A stretch of 64,000 bases of DNA from Silurus meridionalis (taxonomy: Eukaryota; Chordata; Actinopteri; Siluriformes; Siluridae), in assembly GCF_014805685.1 (NCBI RefSeq), contig NC_060911.1, positions 7,415,712 to 7,479,711 on the forward strand, written 5' to 3'. Made by a program: the position numbers and the translations under genes. Shown here piece after piece: positions 38,981 through 51,760 of the stretch. The notes under the pieces are model-generated. The model made no database searches, was not told the origin of the DNA, and worked only from the letters and a program-made list of their open reading frames with translations. Positions within the stretch are counted from its first letter, which is position 1, and every line of letters starts with the position of its first letter.

Positions 38981-40756
38981 GTTCCAGACCACGGTTTCAT
39001 CCTGCAAACATTCTGCCACGAGTATGATATCATAATTACAGTAGACATATGGTCAGTTTTAGTCTATATGGTCCACATTTTTGTCTTTATTTTGTCATAT
39101 AGATTAGGAAATAAAAAAAAAAAGGTTTTCTTAGATTTGAGATACTTCCTGGTTATAAGTTGGCATTTCATACACTTTTAAATACACAGAAACGACATGT
39201 ACCGAAATATGGAACTAGGTGTATTAGTATCCACTAAATACTGTAAATGTGCTTCCACTAGTTAGAATTTTTTATTTTACCTATAGTAGTAGGTGTCACT
39301 CCTGCAAGCTTCTGAAGATGATCCTGACCACACCCACCTGTGCCCATTGTATCAATAAATATTCAGTAAACTAGAACCTCACACCGCTGTTGTGTTTTAT
39401 AACCCAAACCCCTCTCCCTCTCACAGATTTTTAGCATTTCAATGCACAACTGTTGTTGTCATTTTTCGTTTCCTCTCTAATTTGTCTCCTTTTGTTTACC
39501 CATTGCTCAATCAGTGTCACATAGTCATAAGGAGCACTCACTCCGGTTAGCCACTCTCTTTCCATGCAGACGTTGGACAGGTGCTAAATATTTGATGTAT
39601 TTCTTTCCCCCAAACTCAACACAATAAAATTGTGCCTTACAGCAGTAAACAGGAAGGCAGCCGAATGTGCCGGGCACGGTGAATTCTTCAAATTTATACT
39701 GCCATTAAGACCATTTCTCTGAAATTCAGATCGAGTCCGTTTCCTCCTCTGGAATCCTTCATCTTTTACACTGTATTTCACCTGTGCACACGTTGATGAG
39801 GTAAAATGGCGCAGAAGCAATCCACACTTTCCTAAATAATGACTTGCTTACACCTTTCTAACGTTATCAATCTTTGTCTTTCTCTCGCTTTCATCGAGTG
39901 TCGTGCGCTGCTACGTCGATTTCTGTCTTGATACGCTGTGGCAGCTGCGGCTTTGGACTTGTCATTTGAAAGTGTTTCCCCCCCTTCATGAATAGTAATG
40001 AGTCTGAAATGAGATTTTACAGCAGCTGTCCAGCTGCTCCAGCGTGGCGTGGCATGAGCAGATGCTAGCGTCTGCTGTGTGGGCCGAACGGACCGGAGGA
40101 GCCTGAATCATTCACACAGGGAGCTCTTTGCAGCTCCTTTGCGCCTCGTTCAATCTCTAAACGGAAGCATTTATTCGTTTGATTGATAGTCATTCCTCTC
40201 ATGTTCTCAGCATTCATCTTTTTTCTTTATATATATTTGAGAGCACTTTATGGAGCCAGATGCACATTAATAGAAAAGGAGAAAAAGAGGAGGAGAGATG
40301 AGTTAAGAGTAGAATCCAATCCAATAAAGAACTCAAGCTGTTTAATCAGAAATTTCACTCATTAACTGTGCCCACTAACTACAACTGATCTGGATGATTT
40401 CTTTATTTTTTACTTTGATCTTTGGGTAAACTGAGGAATATAGGAGATGCTGATTTAGCAGTTTTGTGTCTTTCTACTATTTAGGAATATTTTGAGAGCA
40501 ATGCCAGTCTGTTTCTTTTAATTCCATTCCATTTCAGCACCTGTTTGCTTTCTGAAAACATCAAATTTTGTAAAAAAAAATAAACAATGGCATAATATTT
40601 TCTTAGTCAGATTTACAGTATGGCACCAGTTTCCTAAATTGTTTGTTTTGTTCCTATATAATCTTTGTTAAAATACCGAATCGTTCTTTTATTAACTATA
40701 CACTACAGTATCTGTTTGTTTTCTATGTATATTATAGAAATCTTGATTTCTAAACT
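38981..40756. other. no gene recognised
   Basis: Mixed DNA. The GC-richer part near 40020-40150 could be conserved regulatory sequence, but nothing in the sequence proves it. The frame at 39584-39820 has no family features. Confidence 0.4.
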
Positions 40757-41300
40757 TTTCATACAGTGGCATTTTGTATTTTATAGGTTTTATTGTAAAA
40801 TTTATAGTTCAGCATTAATTTGTTTTGCAAATTTAGACAGCAATGTTGTAAACATACACTACAATGGCATTTTGTTTTGTAAAGGTACATTACAGTGGCA
40901 TTTCGTTTTGTAAACTTACACTGCAGTGTTTTTTTGTTTGTTTGTTTGTTTGTTTTTTTAAGGTACACTATAGTGGACTGTTTTATAAACCTAAATTGTA
41001 GTGTAAACTAACACTACAGTGGCATTTTGTTCTGTAAAGTTAAATTACAGTGGCATTTTGTTTTGTAAAGTTACAGTGTAGTGGCATTTTGTAAAGGTAC
41101 AGTAACATGATGTTTTGTAAACTTGCATTGCAGTAAAGTGTACACTAAAGTGGCGTTTTGTTTCTTTTCTTTTTTTTAAAGGTACAGTACAGTGACATTT
41201 TGTTTTGTTAATTTTGACTACAGTGGCCTCTTTTTTTGTAGATTTAAACTACAGTGGCATTTCCTTTTGAAAATGTACAAAGGCATTTATTTGTTTTGTA
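40757..41300. repeat. degenerate minisatellite, unit about 30 bp
   Basis: The unit ACTACAGTGGCATTTTGTTT plus TGTAAAGGT recurs at least twelve times with changes, for example at 40858, 40887, 41010, 41043, 41074, 41216 and 41247. Copies are spaced about 26-45 bp, and some are broken by T-rich inserts such as (TTTG)n at 40926-40951. The frames in it are by-products. Confidence 0.85.
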
Positions 41301-41500
41301 AACATTTTCTTCCATAAATGTTGCGCTACATTTTCAGTTTTTGTTAATTGGAAAAAACATTATTTTATCTGTTTTACTACAGTGGCAGAGCCAAAATCTT
41401 TTTTTGTGTATATTAAAAAAAAAGTATTATTGCTGTGGGATTACTAGCAACGTGCCGCATTATACAGTTCATTTTAAATCAAAATAAATACAGCTGGAAT

Positions 41501-41504
<4 letters not shown>

Positions 41505-41531
<27 letters not shown>
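41505..41531. repeat. short (TA)n run
   Basis: About 13 TA units. Confidence 0.95.
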
Positions 41532-41535
<4 letters not shown>

Positions 41536-41810
41536 ATTACACATGAGAATTATTACAAAACATAGCAGCTTAGTAATACTGCAGCATATTAAAGACCTAC
41601 ACGAGATACAAATATAGGCCAAAATGTAAATGCCTCTGCTTCTTTTAATGGCTAATTAAGAAATTATGCTACATTTCTTTTCTTGTGTCACAAATTCATT
41701 GTTACACGAGGAACAATGAAGTTTATTTGAAGGAAAGTTGACTGATGAACAGATTTATTGTACTTTACTCTTTAGGGTTTACATATTTTTGCATATTCTT
41801 CATACATGGA

Positions 41811-42140
41811 TGTGTGTGTGTGGTGTTTTTGTAGTGTGTGTGTTTACCGCTGTTCTGTTTTCTAATTAGTTTCAAGTTTCTGTAGTTATGCAAAGACTGA
41901 GTTGTACAGTTTAATGATGTTTTAATAGCAGATGGTGGATATAAGGTTTGTGTGTGTGTGTGTGGGGGGGGGTAAAAGAAAAAAAGTGTGTCATGCTGTC
42001 TATGACCTGCTGCGTTCATTCTAATTTCGTCCTCATCACAGTCAGAGACCTGTCTCGTATTACTGACACACTCATCAGGGTGCTCTGAGCAATCTACCTG
42101 AAACAGGTGTCCTAAAGTGTGTGTGTGTGTGTGTGTGTAA
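41811..42140. repeat. cluster of short (GT)n runs
   Basis: Separate GT runs at about 41812-41823, 41949-41963 (followed by eight or more G) and 42118-42138. The His/Thr-rich 130-codon minus-strand frame (41765-42157) results from them. Confidence 0.85.
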
Positions 42141-42198
42141 TAGGGGGTGGTGTTCAATATTTAAGGCTTCCATGTGTGTATCTAAGGATCTTTGTTCA

Positions 42199-42695
42199 TT
42201 TAAGAGTAGGGCTGCAGCTAACGATTATTTTAGTAATCGAGTATTTAACCAATTATTAAATTGATTAATCAAGTTATCAGATAAGAAGTATTTTTTTTTT
42301 TTTATTCAAGATCAATACTAAATATACAAGAGAAGATCTCTGAAAATAAACAAGTGATTTGTTTCCTTTTTAGAAAAATTTACATTTTTGTTGCTGAAAC
42401 TGCACACAAAATCTGTAAAACGAAGCCTATTTAGTGCAATTAATTGCCATATTACATCAAAATACTAAATCTTCTCCTCGCCCCTCGCTGTTTTCTCCCT
42501 GTTCCTCCATTTTTCATTCTGCAGCGTCTTCTGTGTTACCCGTCCAGAGCACTCCAGAGTTTAGCGGATGGTGCGTCAGTAATAATGGTCCGTGGGGAAA
42601 CGTAGTGCTCCGTGTCTAATTAAATGGACTAAACTAATTTTTTGTATTTAAAATGCTCGAGTTACATGAGGAATTGTTTCGGCCCTATATAAGAG
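42199..42695. mobile_element. small hAT-type element
   Basis: The element is 42207-42687. It starts TAGGGCTGCAGCTAACGATT and ends GGAATTGTTTCGGCCCTA. Flanking 8-mers TTTAAGAG (42199-42206) and TATAAGAG (42688-42695) match at seven of eight positions. The start is a very common vertebrate hAT end (AGGGCTGCAACTAACGATTA type). At 481 bp it is non-autonomous. The 61-codon frame within it has no transposase features. Confidence 0.9.
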
Positions 42696-43371
42696 TTTGC
42701 TATTAAACCAGACAAGCATTCCTGAGACACACTCACACCAGTGTCTGTGCCAAGAATCCTCTCAAACCCTACGCTTTCTAACTGTCCAAGGGTTGCCTCG
42801 GATGTCACTATTAAAACCGCTCATTCATTATATTGACTGTTAGGCCTGCCTTATGTTGTGCCATATGTGTGGTGTGTCTGCAAGAATGTAAACAAAGGCG
42901 ACTTATTTTACAGCCGTCTTAAAAGCACGCCTAGGGGAGAAAAAATGGCATTGCCAGGAGAAATCTTGGGATTCATTTCCTTTTTCTTAAGCTTTGCAGA
43001 TCTGCTATTAAGATGAATCTCCATATGCTGTCTACATGGCAAATCAAGAAGTAAACACGATTGGATTGCAGTTCCAGAAAACAATAGTAAGTTTAATGTG
43101 GCCTGGAGTTAGAGTTACTTGACACACACTGTACTGGCTGGTCAAAGTAGAATGTTCACCCTATGAAATGCTATTCAGCAGAATCAAAAAACACTCAAAA
43201 AGGCACTAGGACACTGTCACTGCTTTTTAATCCACTTGTCACCTGATATTCTACTTGCAGATTTAGGATTTCTTTGAGGTTTACTGAACACCAGGTGTCA
43301 CAACAACTAAAGATCTGCAGGCCTCACTTGACTCAGTTAAGATTAGTGTTTATGATTCAATAATATTAATG
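42696..43371. other. no gene recognised
   Basis: Mixed DNA without recognised features. Confidence 0.45.
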
Positions 43372-43440
43372 TTAAAAATGTAAAATATTTGTAAAATTCA
43401 TATAAACATATATGGTGCGCTTTATATTCCGGAAATGACG
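43372..43440 (+). mobile_element. right-end fragment of the 23966 mariner-like family
   Basis: TTAAAAATGTAAAATATTTG, then TAAAATTCA and GTGCGCTTTATATTCCGGAA and ATGACGG parallel the last 75 bp of the complete copy (24588-24664). The fragment ends where the GT/TA microsatellite begins. Confidence 0.8.
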
Positions 43441-43443
43441 GGT

Positions 43444-44269
<826 letters not shown>

Positions 44270-44737
44270 GGTGATGAATAAGGGTAAGAGGGATGGTACT
44301 AAGTCCAGGACAAATGCAAAAGAAAATCTGTTCCAGTCTTTAATAGACTTGAGACTGGAGTGGAGGTTCATCCAAGAGGAGACCGATTTTCGAAAAGCTT
44401 TTTTGAAATTTCCAGTTAAAGAACCGGATTTTAATCCATTTTAGAATCTGGCTTAATGAATGCAGTTATTCAGTAGCCTCCATTCAATCTGAGATCTTAA
44501 CATATGTTGGCAAGAACATTGGGCAAAACTATCAAAAATCCAGATGTTAAAAGGTGATTTACAGTAGTCTAAGATTTATTTTTGATTCCAAGCAGGTGGG
44601 TTTTTCAAAAAACAAAAAAAAAAATCTGCTTATTGGTTAAATTCTTATGTTAAACTGGGTCCCAAATAAGCTGATGTCAATTCCACTCTTTAACACTACA
44701 ACAGTGGGTTAACAATGTACAAAGGCAAGGCACTGTA
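44270..44737 (+). mobile_element. 3' half of a Tc1-like element (second Tc1 family)
   Basis: The transposase C-terminal part is recognisable at DNA level: AAGAAAATCTGTTCCAGTCT, GAGACTGGAGTGGAGGTTCA and TCC, then GGATTTTAATCCATTTTAGA and ATCTGG (an altered LNPIENLW). Further on, GAACATTGGGCAAAA is kept. The right end reads AAAGGCAAGGCACTG followed by TA (44736-44737), a known fish Tc1 end type (TTTGCAAGGCACTGTA). The left half is missing. The 64-codon frame at 44250-44444 covers the remnant by chance. Non-functional. Confidence 0.8.
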
Positions 44738-44814
44738 TATCATATTAATGTTCTGTAAGGATTAATAGCTTTTTATGAGTGATAAAGTATTAACAAACTC
44801 GCACAAAATGAATT

Positions 44815-45771
44815 TTTTAAATAATAAGAAAAAAACCTTAAAATATAGCATTTACATAAGTGTTCAGACCCTTTGCAATGTTTGAAAATTAGTTTAAGTG
44901 TCTCCCATTTTTCCTGATTGTTAATGAGAGATGTTTCTACACCTTGACTGGAGTTTACCTGTGGAAATATTTAGTGGAAAAGACACACCTCTCTATAGAA
45001 GACCTCATAGCTAAAAATGCATATCCGAGCAAAAACCAAGCCACGAGGTCAAAGGAACTGCCTGCAGAGCTCCGAGACAGGATTGTTGCAGACAGGCAAT
45101 GATCTGGGCAAGGCTGCAAAAACATTTCTGCTGCACTAAAGATTTCCAAGAGCACAGTGGCCTCCACAATCTCCTAATGCTATGGGGGTGTTTTTCTGCA
45201 GCGGGGACTGGGAAACTGATCAGGACTGAGGGAAAGCTGAATGGAGCAAAATACAGAGATATAAATAAATTTTCAATAAAAACCTGTTCTCCAGCGCTTA
45301 GGACTTCAGTCTGGGCTCAAGGTTCACCTTCCTACTGTACATTACAACAGCCTTAAGCACACAGCCAAGACAACACAGGAGTGGCTTAGGGACGACTCTG
45401 TGAATGTCCTATAGTGCAGAGTCCTGACCTAAACCCTATTGAACATCTCTTGAGAGACCTGAAAATGGTTGTCCACTGACAGCCCCCATCCAACCTCTCC
45501 CAGCTTGAGGGGATTTACCATGAAGAGTGGCAGAACATTCCTCAATACTGGTTTGCAAAGCTTGTTGCATCATATCCAAAAAGACACAAGGCTGTAATTG
45601 CTGCTAAAGGTGCTTCAAATAATTACTGAGCAAAGGGTCTGAATACTTATATACATTATGGGGTACTAAGTTTAGATAATAATCAAAAAACAATTTGAGG
45701 AGATTGTAGTATCAGGCAAAATGACAAAATTAAAAAACTGTGAAAAGGGGTCTGAATACGAATTCACTGTA
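44815..45771 (+). mobile_element. Tc1-like element with internal deletion
   Basis: The left inner repeat has CATTTACATAAGTGTTCAGA and CCCTTTGC; the outer left end is missing. The right inner and outer repeats are present: GGGTCTGAATACTTATATAC near 45640, and GGGTCTGAATACGAATTCAC then TG at 45769 followed by TA. It lies only about 80 bp after the end of another Tc1 remnant. An internal deletion junction sits near 45178, where TCTCCTAATGC jumps to TATGGGGGTG. Confidence 0.9.
45038..45629 (+). pseudogene. Tc1 transposase remnant
   Basis: The start codon has become ACG within GCCACGAGGTCAAAGG. The HTH part follows (CTGCCTGCAGAGCTCCGAGA). The first catalytic Asp was removed by the deletion near 45178. 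The middle part reads [22 protein letters not shown] in broken form in the frame at 45099-45356. The second Asp region is damaged (ACTGTACATTACAACAGCC in place of a CAGGACAACGACCC-like sequence). The third, in ACCCTATTGAACATCTC (GAA 45441-45443), is kept. The stop of the ancestral frame is TGA 45627-45629. Non-functional. Confidence 0.88.
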
Positions 45772-47520
45772 CCTGAGCTCACAGATGGCCACGATTGGCT
45801 AGTGGCATTAGAATACATTTAAACAAATATAATCTTATTTAACTAAGTGCCCATAATTTGCATTAACAACTAGACATGGATTAGATATATGTGTAGTAAT
45901 AAAAGTCTTAGGTCGGAATTACGAGACCTATTGCCAATGGTTCCTACCACAAAACTGTAGAAGAACTTTTTCACATAATTACCATTTAATAATTGTCCCT
46001 GTTAGTTCTAAGACGGTCCTCACACTGGTTCTCTAAACACATTCCTATGTTGTCTGTTAAGTGTCTATAGGATCTGTTTACGATGTGAGCATGTGAGGTA
46101 TACAGAAAGTCTTTGTCTGGGCTCACACATCTCTGGTTACTATGTCTTCTTTTTTTTCAGTGTGTATATATACTTTACTGTTATCTGCATTAGACTGAAG
46201 AAGAACATATGCACCATTCTGTGTGCTGTGTGATTCTTCTCTGATCAGAAAAGGCACCAAAGGCATTGTAGATCGTATGGAAAACCTCTCCAAGAATTAA
46301 GTTATGTTTGGGCATGATAAAAATCTAACAGACCACACATCTCTCCTAACAGGTTTGTTTTAAGCATTACACATCTATTTACCTGCCAACAAATCCATCA
46401 GAGCATAGGGATTATAGAAGAGGCTTCATTAATTGCAGCTTTTGATGGGCACACCTCAGGCATGAGGTATAATTGGGCTTGCATCTCTGATGCTGCCTGA
46501 AGATAAGTTATATAAAATATATATAATATAGCTGCATAATGTGCTTCACCTAGACATGGTTTAATTGTGTAGTGCATTTCTATTCTATCAGATATCATGG
46601 ATGAGAATAAGAGCTCAGTGTATAAAGCAATGATACAATAGTAGCCAATGTATGTAGCTGTAGGACTCCGGTTGGTAGACCTGTCAAAGGGGTTGGGAAT
46701 TTCTACTCACATTTGCCAAGGTCAAGGGTTTATTCAGAATGTTTTTGAAGCAGGAAACATAAAGATTTCCATAATGAAAAGCCAGTTCACTAAAGGGGAA
46801 AGGACATGCGTTTGCTTCTGGCAGCAGTTACCTTCTACAGTTATTCTATATGACTGTGTTTGCAAATGTTGGGTTTGTGAAATATGATAAAATAAAAGGG
46901 CTGTTTTCTCTGTTCGGCAAAAGCAGAATGTAGAATGTATTGCTGAGCTTTTATTCTAGTATAAATGCTAGTACTATGCTAGTATCATTTTATTAGCGAT
47001 GTTGCCTCTGCTCTCATTAACCTCATTAGTGTAAGTTCCTTCTCAGCCAAAGTTAGTAATTACTGGACAGTAAACATGCCAGTGACTATGTACCAACAAT
47101 TCTCTTATTAATAGCTCATGATTTTATATTTCTGGACAATATATTTTTATATTACTGTCTTTTGCTTTCATGAATATTATTTTGGCAGGAATTCTCAACA
47201 TTGTTCCTTATTCTTGTTATCCAGAGCAATTTAGTATTGAGGCAGGAAAGTAGATGAGTTATACATCTGCTATAAAAGTAAGTGGCTGCTTGCTGGTCTC
47301 ATGCTTATTTAATCTTATGTAATGCTGTAACTATACTGAGTGGAATAAAAACCCAATAGTTTAGTCCAAGGCTCTTTCAAGTCATGTAGTCTAGCTGCAC
47401 TTTACTCATTTCTTTATGTACTCTTTCTCTGTATGCATTCTTTTCATTCTTTTTTGTATCCTTCTTTCTTACTTCATTAACCTTCATTTTTCATCCATCT
47501 CCCTTTTTGATTTTCCACCT

Positions 47521-47523
<3 letters not shown>
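45772..47523. other. no gene recognised
   Basis: AT-rich DNA. Frames at 46398-46598 and 46648-46887 have no family features. Confidence 0.45.
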
Positions 47524-47582
<59 letters not shown>

Positions 47583-47632
47583 CCATTTTCTTTCCAGCTC
47601 TGCCTCTTCCTGTGTATGTGTGTGTGTGTGTG
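47524..47632. repeat. (CT)n and (GT)n microsatellites
   Basis: A (CT)n run of about 28 units (47524-47582, one interruption) and, after 28 bp of C/T-rich DNA, a (GT)n run (47611-47632). Leu-Ser and Arg-Glu frames up to 126 codons here are artefacts. Confidence 0.96.
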
Positions 47633-50600
47633 ACATTTGGCCATGCCCATGTGAGTGGCCGATGCACAGTCTGTGGGTTTAAGGAGCATTTGTCTGCTGA
47701 GAGAGCCTGGCAAAGAGAGATAACAGAGAATACCACACACCAAAAGTAGACACACATACACACAAATTTTAACACACAGGAATACTTCGGACAAATCAAA
47801 CAAACACTCCACATGTAACCTTGCAGTCTCACTGGCATGTTTCCTGAAGGGAAGCAAACGTCAATACGTATTTTGTCTCAAAATCCACCTAAAAAGACAC
47901 ACACGCTATATGCTATCTTTGTTTTATCAAATGTTAATATATTCATACCAATATTTTAGTAGGTGCATCTTCCTTTCGATGCAGTTATCAGATAGAGCAA
48001 TCATCTGGCAGAAGCACGATGCCATTGGAGACCAGAGGTGAACAAGCAGGCAGGTTTCCTCTGACCAACCAATCTTTCTAACCAAATTAATCAGAAAAGC
48101 ATGTCAGAAAACACAAAGCACTTTAAACAGACTCGTTACAACAGCGTAAGGCCACTGCTTTAAGCTTAGAACAGGAATCTAAAACTACATTGGGTACAGA
48201 CAGTTTGAAATCCGATGTTTTGGACAACTACAATAACACCAGGGAACGCCGGTTTAATTTTTTTGTGTGGAATATTTATTTACTGCTGCACACACTTTCC
48301 CTGTCAGTGTTGTGGTAGGAGTATGGAGTCAGAATAGGCAAGAAATGTGTATGCATGCATCAAATGCCAGTTCAGATATGCATAATGTCATCATTTCATA
48401 ACTTTAGGCATTGAAGAAGACAAGCTGCAAAGGGACTGCAGGAGCTGCAACCAATCAGGACATGGGAACAAAAAATGTGAAAGATTAAGCATAAGAGAAG
48501 CAAGTTTTAGGATAAATAAGTTTTGAAAGAAAACAAAAAAGAAAAGTGACCAAACATGGAGACCAAGTTTTAGTTTTGCTCTCTACACAATTAGCAGACT
48601 AGCTGCCTTGTAACAGCCCAGGAGGTGCTCAGAGTCCCAGTGAAATCTTCAACATTCACATCAGCTTCGACAGAATGTATATACGTGTAGTGACAATGTA
48701 ACACATTTTGCGTTTTTTTGTTCCAACTAGCCATTAAAAAGCCATCTCACTTTCCATATTTATGCTCTCAGGCCCCAAAGTGGTGTCTGCAACTCCACCT
48801 GCCACCCCCCCAACTTCTTCAGGGACCCAGCAGATGGTGCCTGTTTAAAAAAGCTCCAGTCACCGTGTGGACAGGGCCCCTACTGAGGTAGCATTGATCA
48901 TAGAAATGGAGTGGAAATGACATTGATCATTCGTACACCTCCGCGGAGCCAACCGCTCATGAATGCAAAGCAACACACCGCAATTCCAAAAGAAGACGAA
49001 AATAACAGGCTGCTCACTGTTAAGGCTGCAAGGCAAGAACGGGAGTTTAGGGATTTACTTTAAGTTTGTTAAAATGACAAAAAGTTGCCAGATGCTAATA
49101 TAGATGAACAAAGTCGGATTGCTCCCCGCTGGCACACACCGACTGATTAACACTGATTCTGTATTAACTGTTCACTCCGAGTGACATGTAATCAACACTG
49201 CCACTAACAAAACATCTTAATCAAACGTGTTAATGAATGTATGAGCCTTTCAGTGGCCTTTCAATCCCAAAGGCCTGCTGTCAATATTATGTATGAGGAA
49301 ATTATTAATATATACCCAGCATACATTCCTAATTTTGTATGCAATGCTAAAGGAAATAGAAATTGAAAACTATATTTTTTTGAGGATTGGGTTTTTTGGG
49401 AATATCTGAGCATACATTTACAGATAGATTATTTAAGTGTTTAATGAATAAGATAAAATTTTGATTAGCAAGCTTGGTTGTTTAATTAAGTAAGTAAAAT
49501 ACATTCACTCTTTACTGTTCACTGTGCCTAATTCTTATAATCAAAATTGTTTTTATTAAATAACGAGATTATAACAAAAAATTGTTTGCTTTGTCAACAT
49601 GTCATGCCAGTTTGGACCACATGGGGCAGAATATATATATATAGCACCAACACACTATGACAAATTCCTAATACATGCAACCCATGATACTTGGGAAAAA
49701 ATATATATATATTCTGATCAGTGTGTAGGTTTTAGGATTTGTATCTGCTCTTTATGGCTGTTTCCCTCAGTTTCATATGGCTGCTATCCAGCGTTTTCAT
49801 GAGCCAAAACCCGGCTAAACCAGAATGAAATCAGTGCCACAGCCCCATGCTGATTTGGTATGATGTCTTGAAGCATAGTGCTGTGTTTATAAAACCCTAT
49901 TGTGTCTGGTTAAATGTAATTGTGATTGATGGCACGTTTGTAATATTCAGGATATTGATCCATGTTTAGAATTTCATCAAGAAGCACATTCCAATTCTCT
50001 GTTTATCAGACTTGGTCTCTAAAGCAGCCTGCGGCTAATCCCCTGCAATTACTTATCGTTAAAGGCTTCATAACACAGCAGCCTTTAGATTGAAACCTCC
50101 TCTCAGATTAGCTCCGTTATGCAGACACGTCCGTCAGCTGACTCGAACGCTCCACTCATTTTGGAGGCTTCCAAATTCTGGGTTTATGTTGTATTTTGAT
50201 TTAGTTGTACTGGAGTTCTTTTATCAGGACCGTTTCTTTCCTGAGTTTCGGAGAACAGTGTGAAGTATTTAAAAAGCTTGCATGAATCCAAACATGGGTT
50301 TCATATTAAAAACTCATTCGATCGAAGGAGCCATTGAAACACAGTCAAGATTTAGAATTCTGTCAAAATACTGTTTAAAATGAGTCAGAACATAGTGGGT
50401 GTGGCCTAATATTATGACACGAGTACTTGATTGACATCTTTGGTCTTGCACTGTTTAAAATTAAACACGTGCAGAAGACAGATATTCAGAATTGGTCCAC
50501 CAGTTTGGTGCAAACCAACCAAATAATAGCATGCAAGTTAGCACAGTTGGCTATGCTTGCACCTGCTCATTTGCGCTATTTGACCAATCGGTTGAGAGAA

Positions 50601-51400
50601 CTTATTTTTGATGAGCAACAAAAGCATTGTTATTGGTGGAGGTTTTTTATATATATATTTAATGTTTAGAGGTATATCAGGTATGATTTTTAATATTTTT
50701 TCCCAGAAATCTCAGAAATATGTTTACTGTACCTCGCGAATTCTCACTCATTATTCATTATTTATTCCACATTGCATAACTAAATGAACTAGTTCAAAAA
50801 GTCGTCAGATATTTCAGTTCTTGTGGCATTACATTTTCATGTTTATTACTCACATCTTATGATTTGTTGATATGTCTAATATGAATGTGAATGCCCTAAC
50901 AAGCTTTTTAGTACAATTTTAGGGCAAGTAGCCAAGCCCATTCCTTTCTGGTCTATTCATTCGACAGTAAGTTATATCTCAAGTTGGATTTCAGAGTTTT
51001 AATGTGGTTTATACTAATAAGGGTCATGGTGAAAGCTGGAAGCACTATGTGCAGAACTGTGTAGAAATACTTTAATATTCTGGGGCAGTGCAGCATAGTC
51101 AGTCCACCTACTGCTAGCGTTTTTGGTTAGAGTTGGTTTGGAGGGACTTGGAGAACCCAGAGAAAAATCTTTTATGCTTTACTTTAAAGAGATAGTACCC
51201 TGGGGTAATGATTAAACCTTGGGACACTTGAGCTGTGAGCCGAAAACATTACTTTCTTCAATACTACCAGTTAAAGGCACTTTGATCTGAAAAATGGCAG
51301 AAAGGTTTATATACATAAGTTTGTTGTATGCATCGTTTTAGATATTGCACATGAACAATCAGAGTCTGATATCAGTCAGAGTGTAAATTTGAATATATAA
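47633..51400. other. quiet region, no gene recognised
   Basis: No transposon ends or RNA genes seen. Short TA runs occur near 49630 and 49703. The stretch 50020-50160 is more complex in sequence and could be conserved non-coding DNA. The 80-codon frame at 50427-50669 has no family features. Confidence 0.4.
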
Positions 51401-51404
51401 AAGA

Positions 51405-51760
51405 AAAAGTGCTGTGCATGAGTCGTGTTTGGAGTTACTGGTTTGAGTTCGACAGTCTGACGGCCTGCAGGGGGAATCTGTCCCACAGCCTGCTGGTGCA
51501 GGATCTGAAGCTGCGGTACCTTCTGCCTGATGTTTGCAGCCAGAGCAGTTCATGGCTCAGGTGGCTGAAGGCTCTGATGATCCTCTTTGCTTTTCTCACA
51601 CACCACCTGGTGTAGATGTCCTGGAGGGAGGAAATCTCTCCTCCAACAATGCGCCTGACTGTCCAAACTACACTCTGCAGAGCTTTGTGCTTATGGATGG
51701 TGCTTTTCCCATATCACAGGGTGATGCAGCTACGCAGGATAAAATGTTTCCAGGATTGTT
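51405..51760. repeat. teleost interspersed repeat fragment, family not assigned
   Basis: Phrases such as CACAGCCTGCTGGTGCAGGA, TCTGAAGCTGCGGTACC, CTGGTGTAGATGTCCTGGAG, CTCTCCTCCAACAATGCG and AGGGTGATGCAGCTACGCAG match a repeat I recall from many fish genomes, possibly an L2-type LINE 3' region on the minus strand. The plus frames of 68 and 92 codons and the minus frame of 64 codons are by-products of its GC-rich sequence. Confidence 0.6.

Noticed and set aside
47477..47857. 126- and 115-codon minus-strand frames with Arg-Glu repeats.
   Set aside because: They are generated by (CT)n and (GT)n microsatellites and have no other features.
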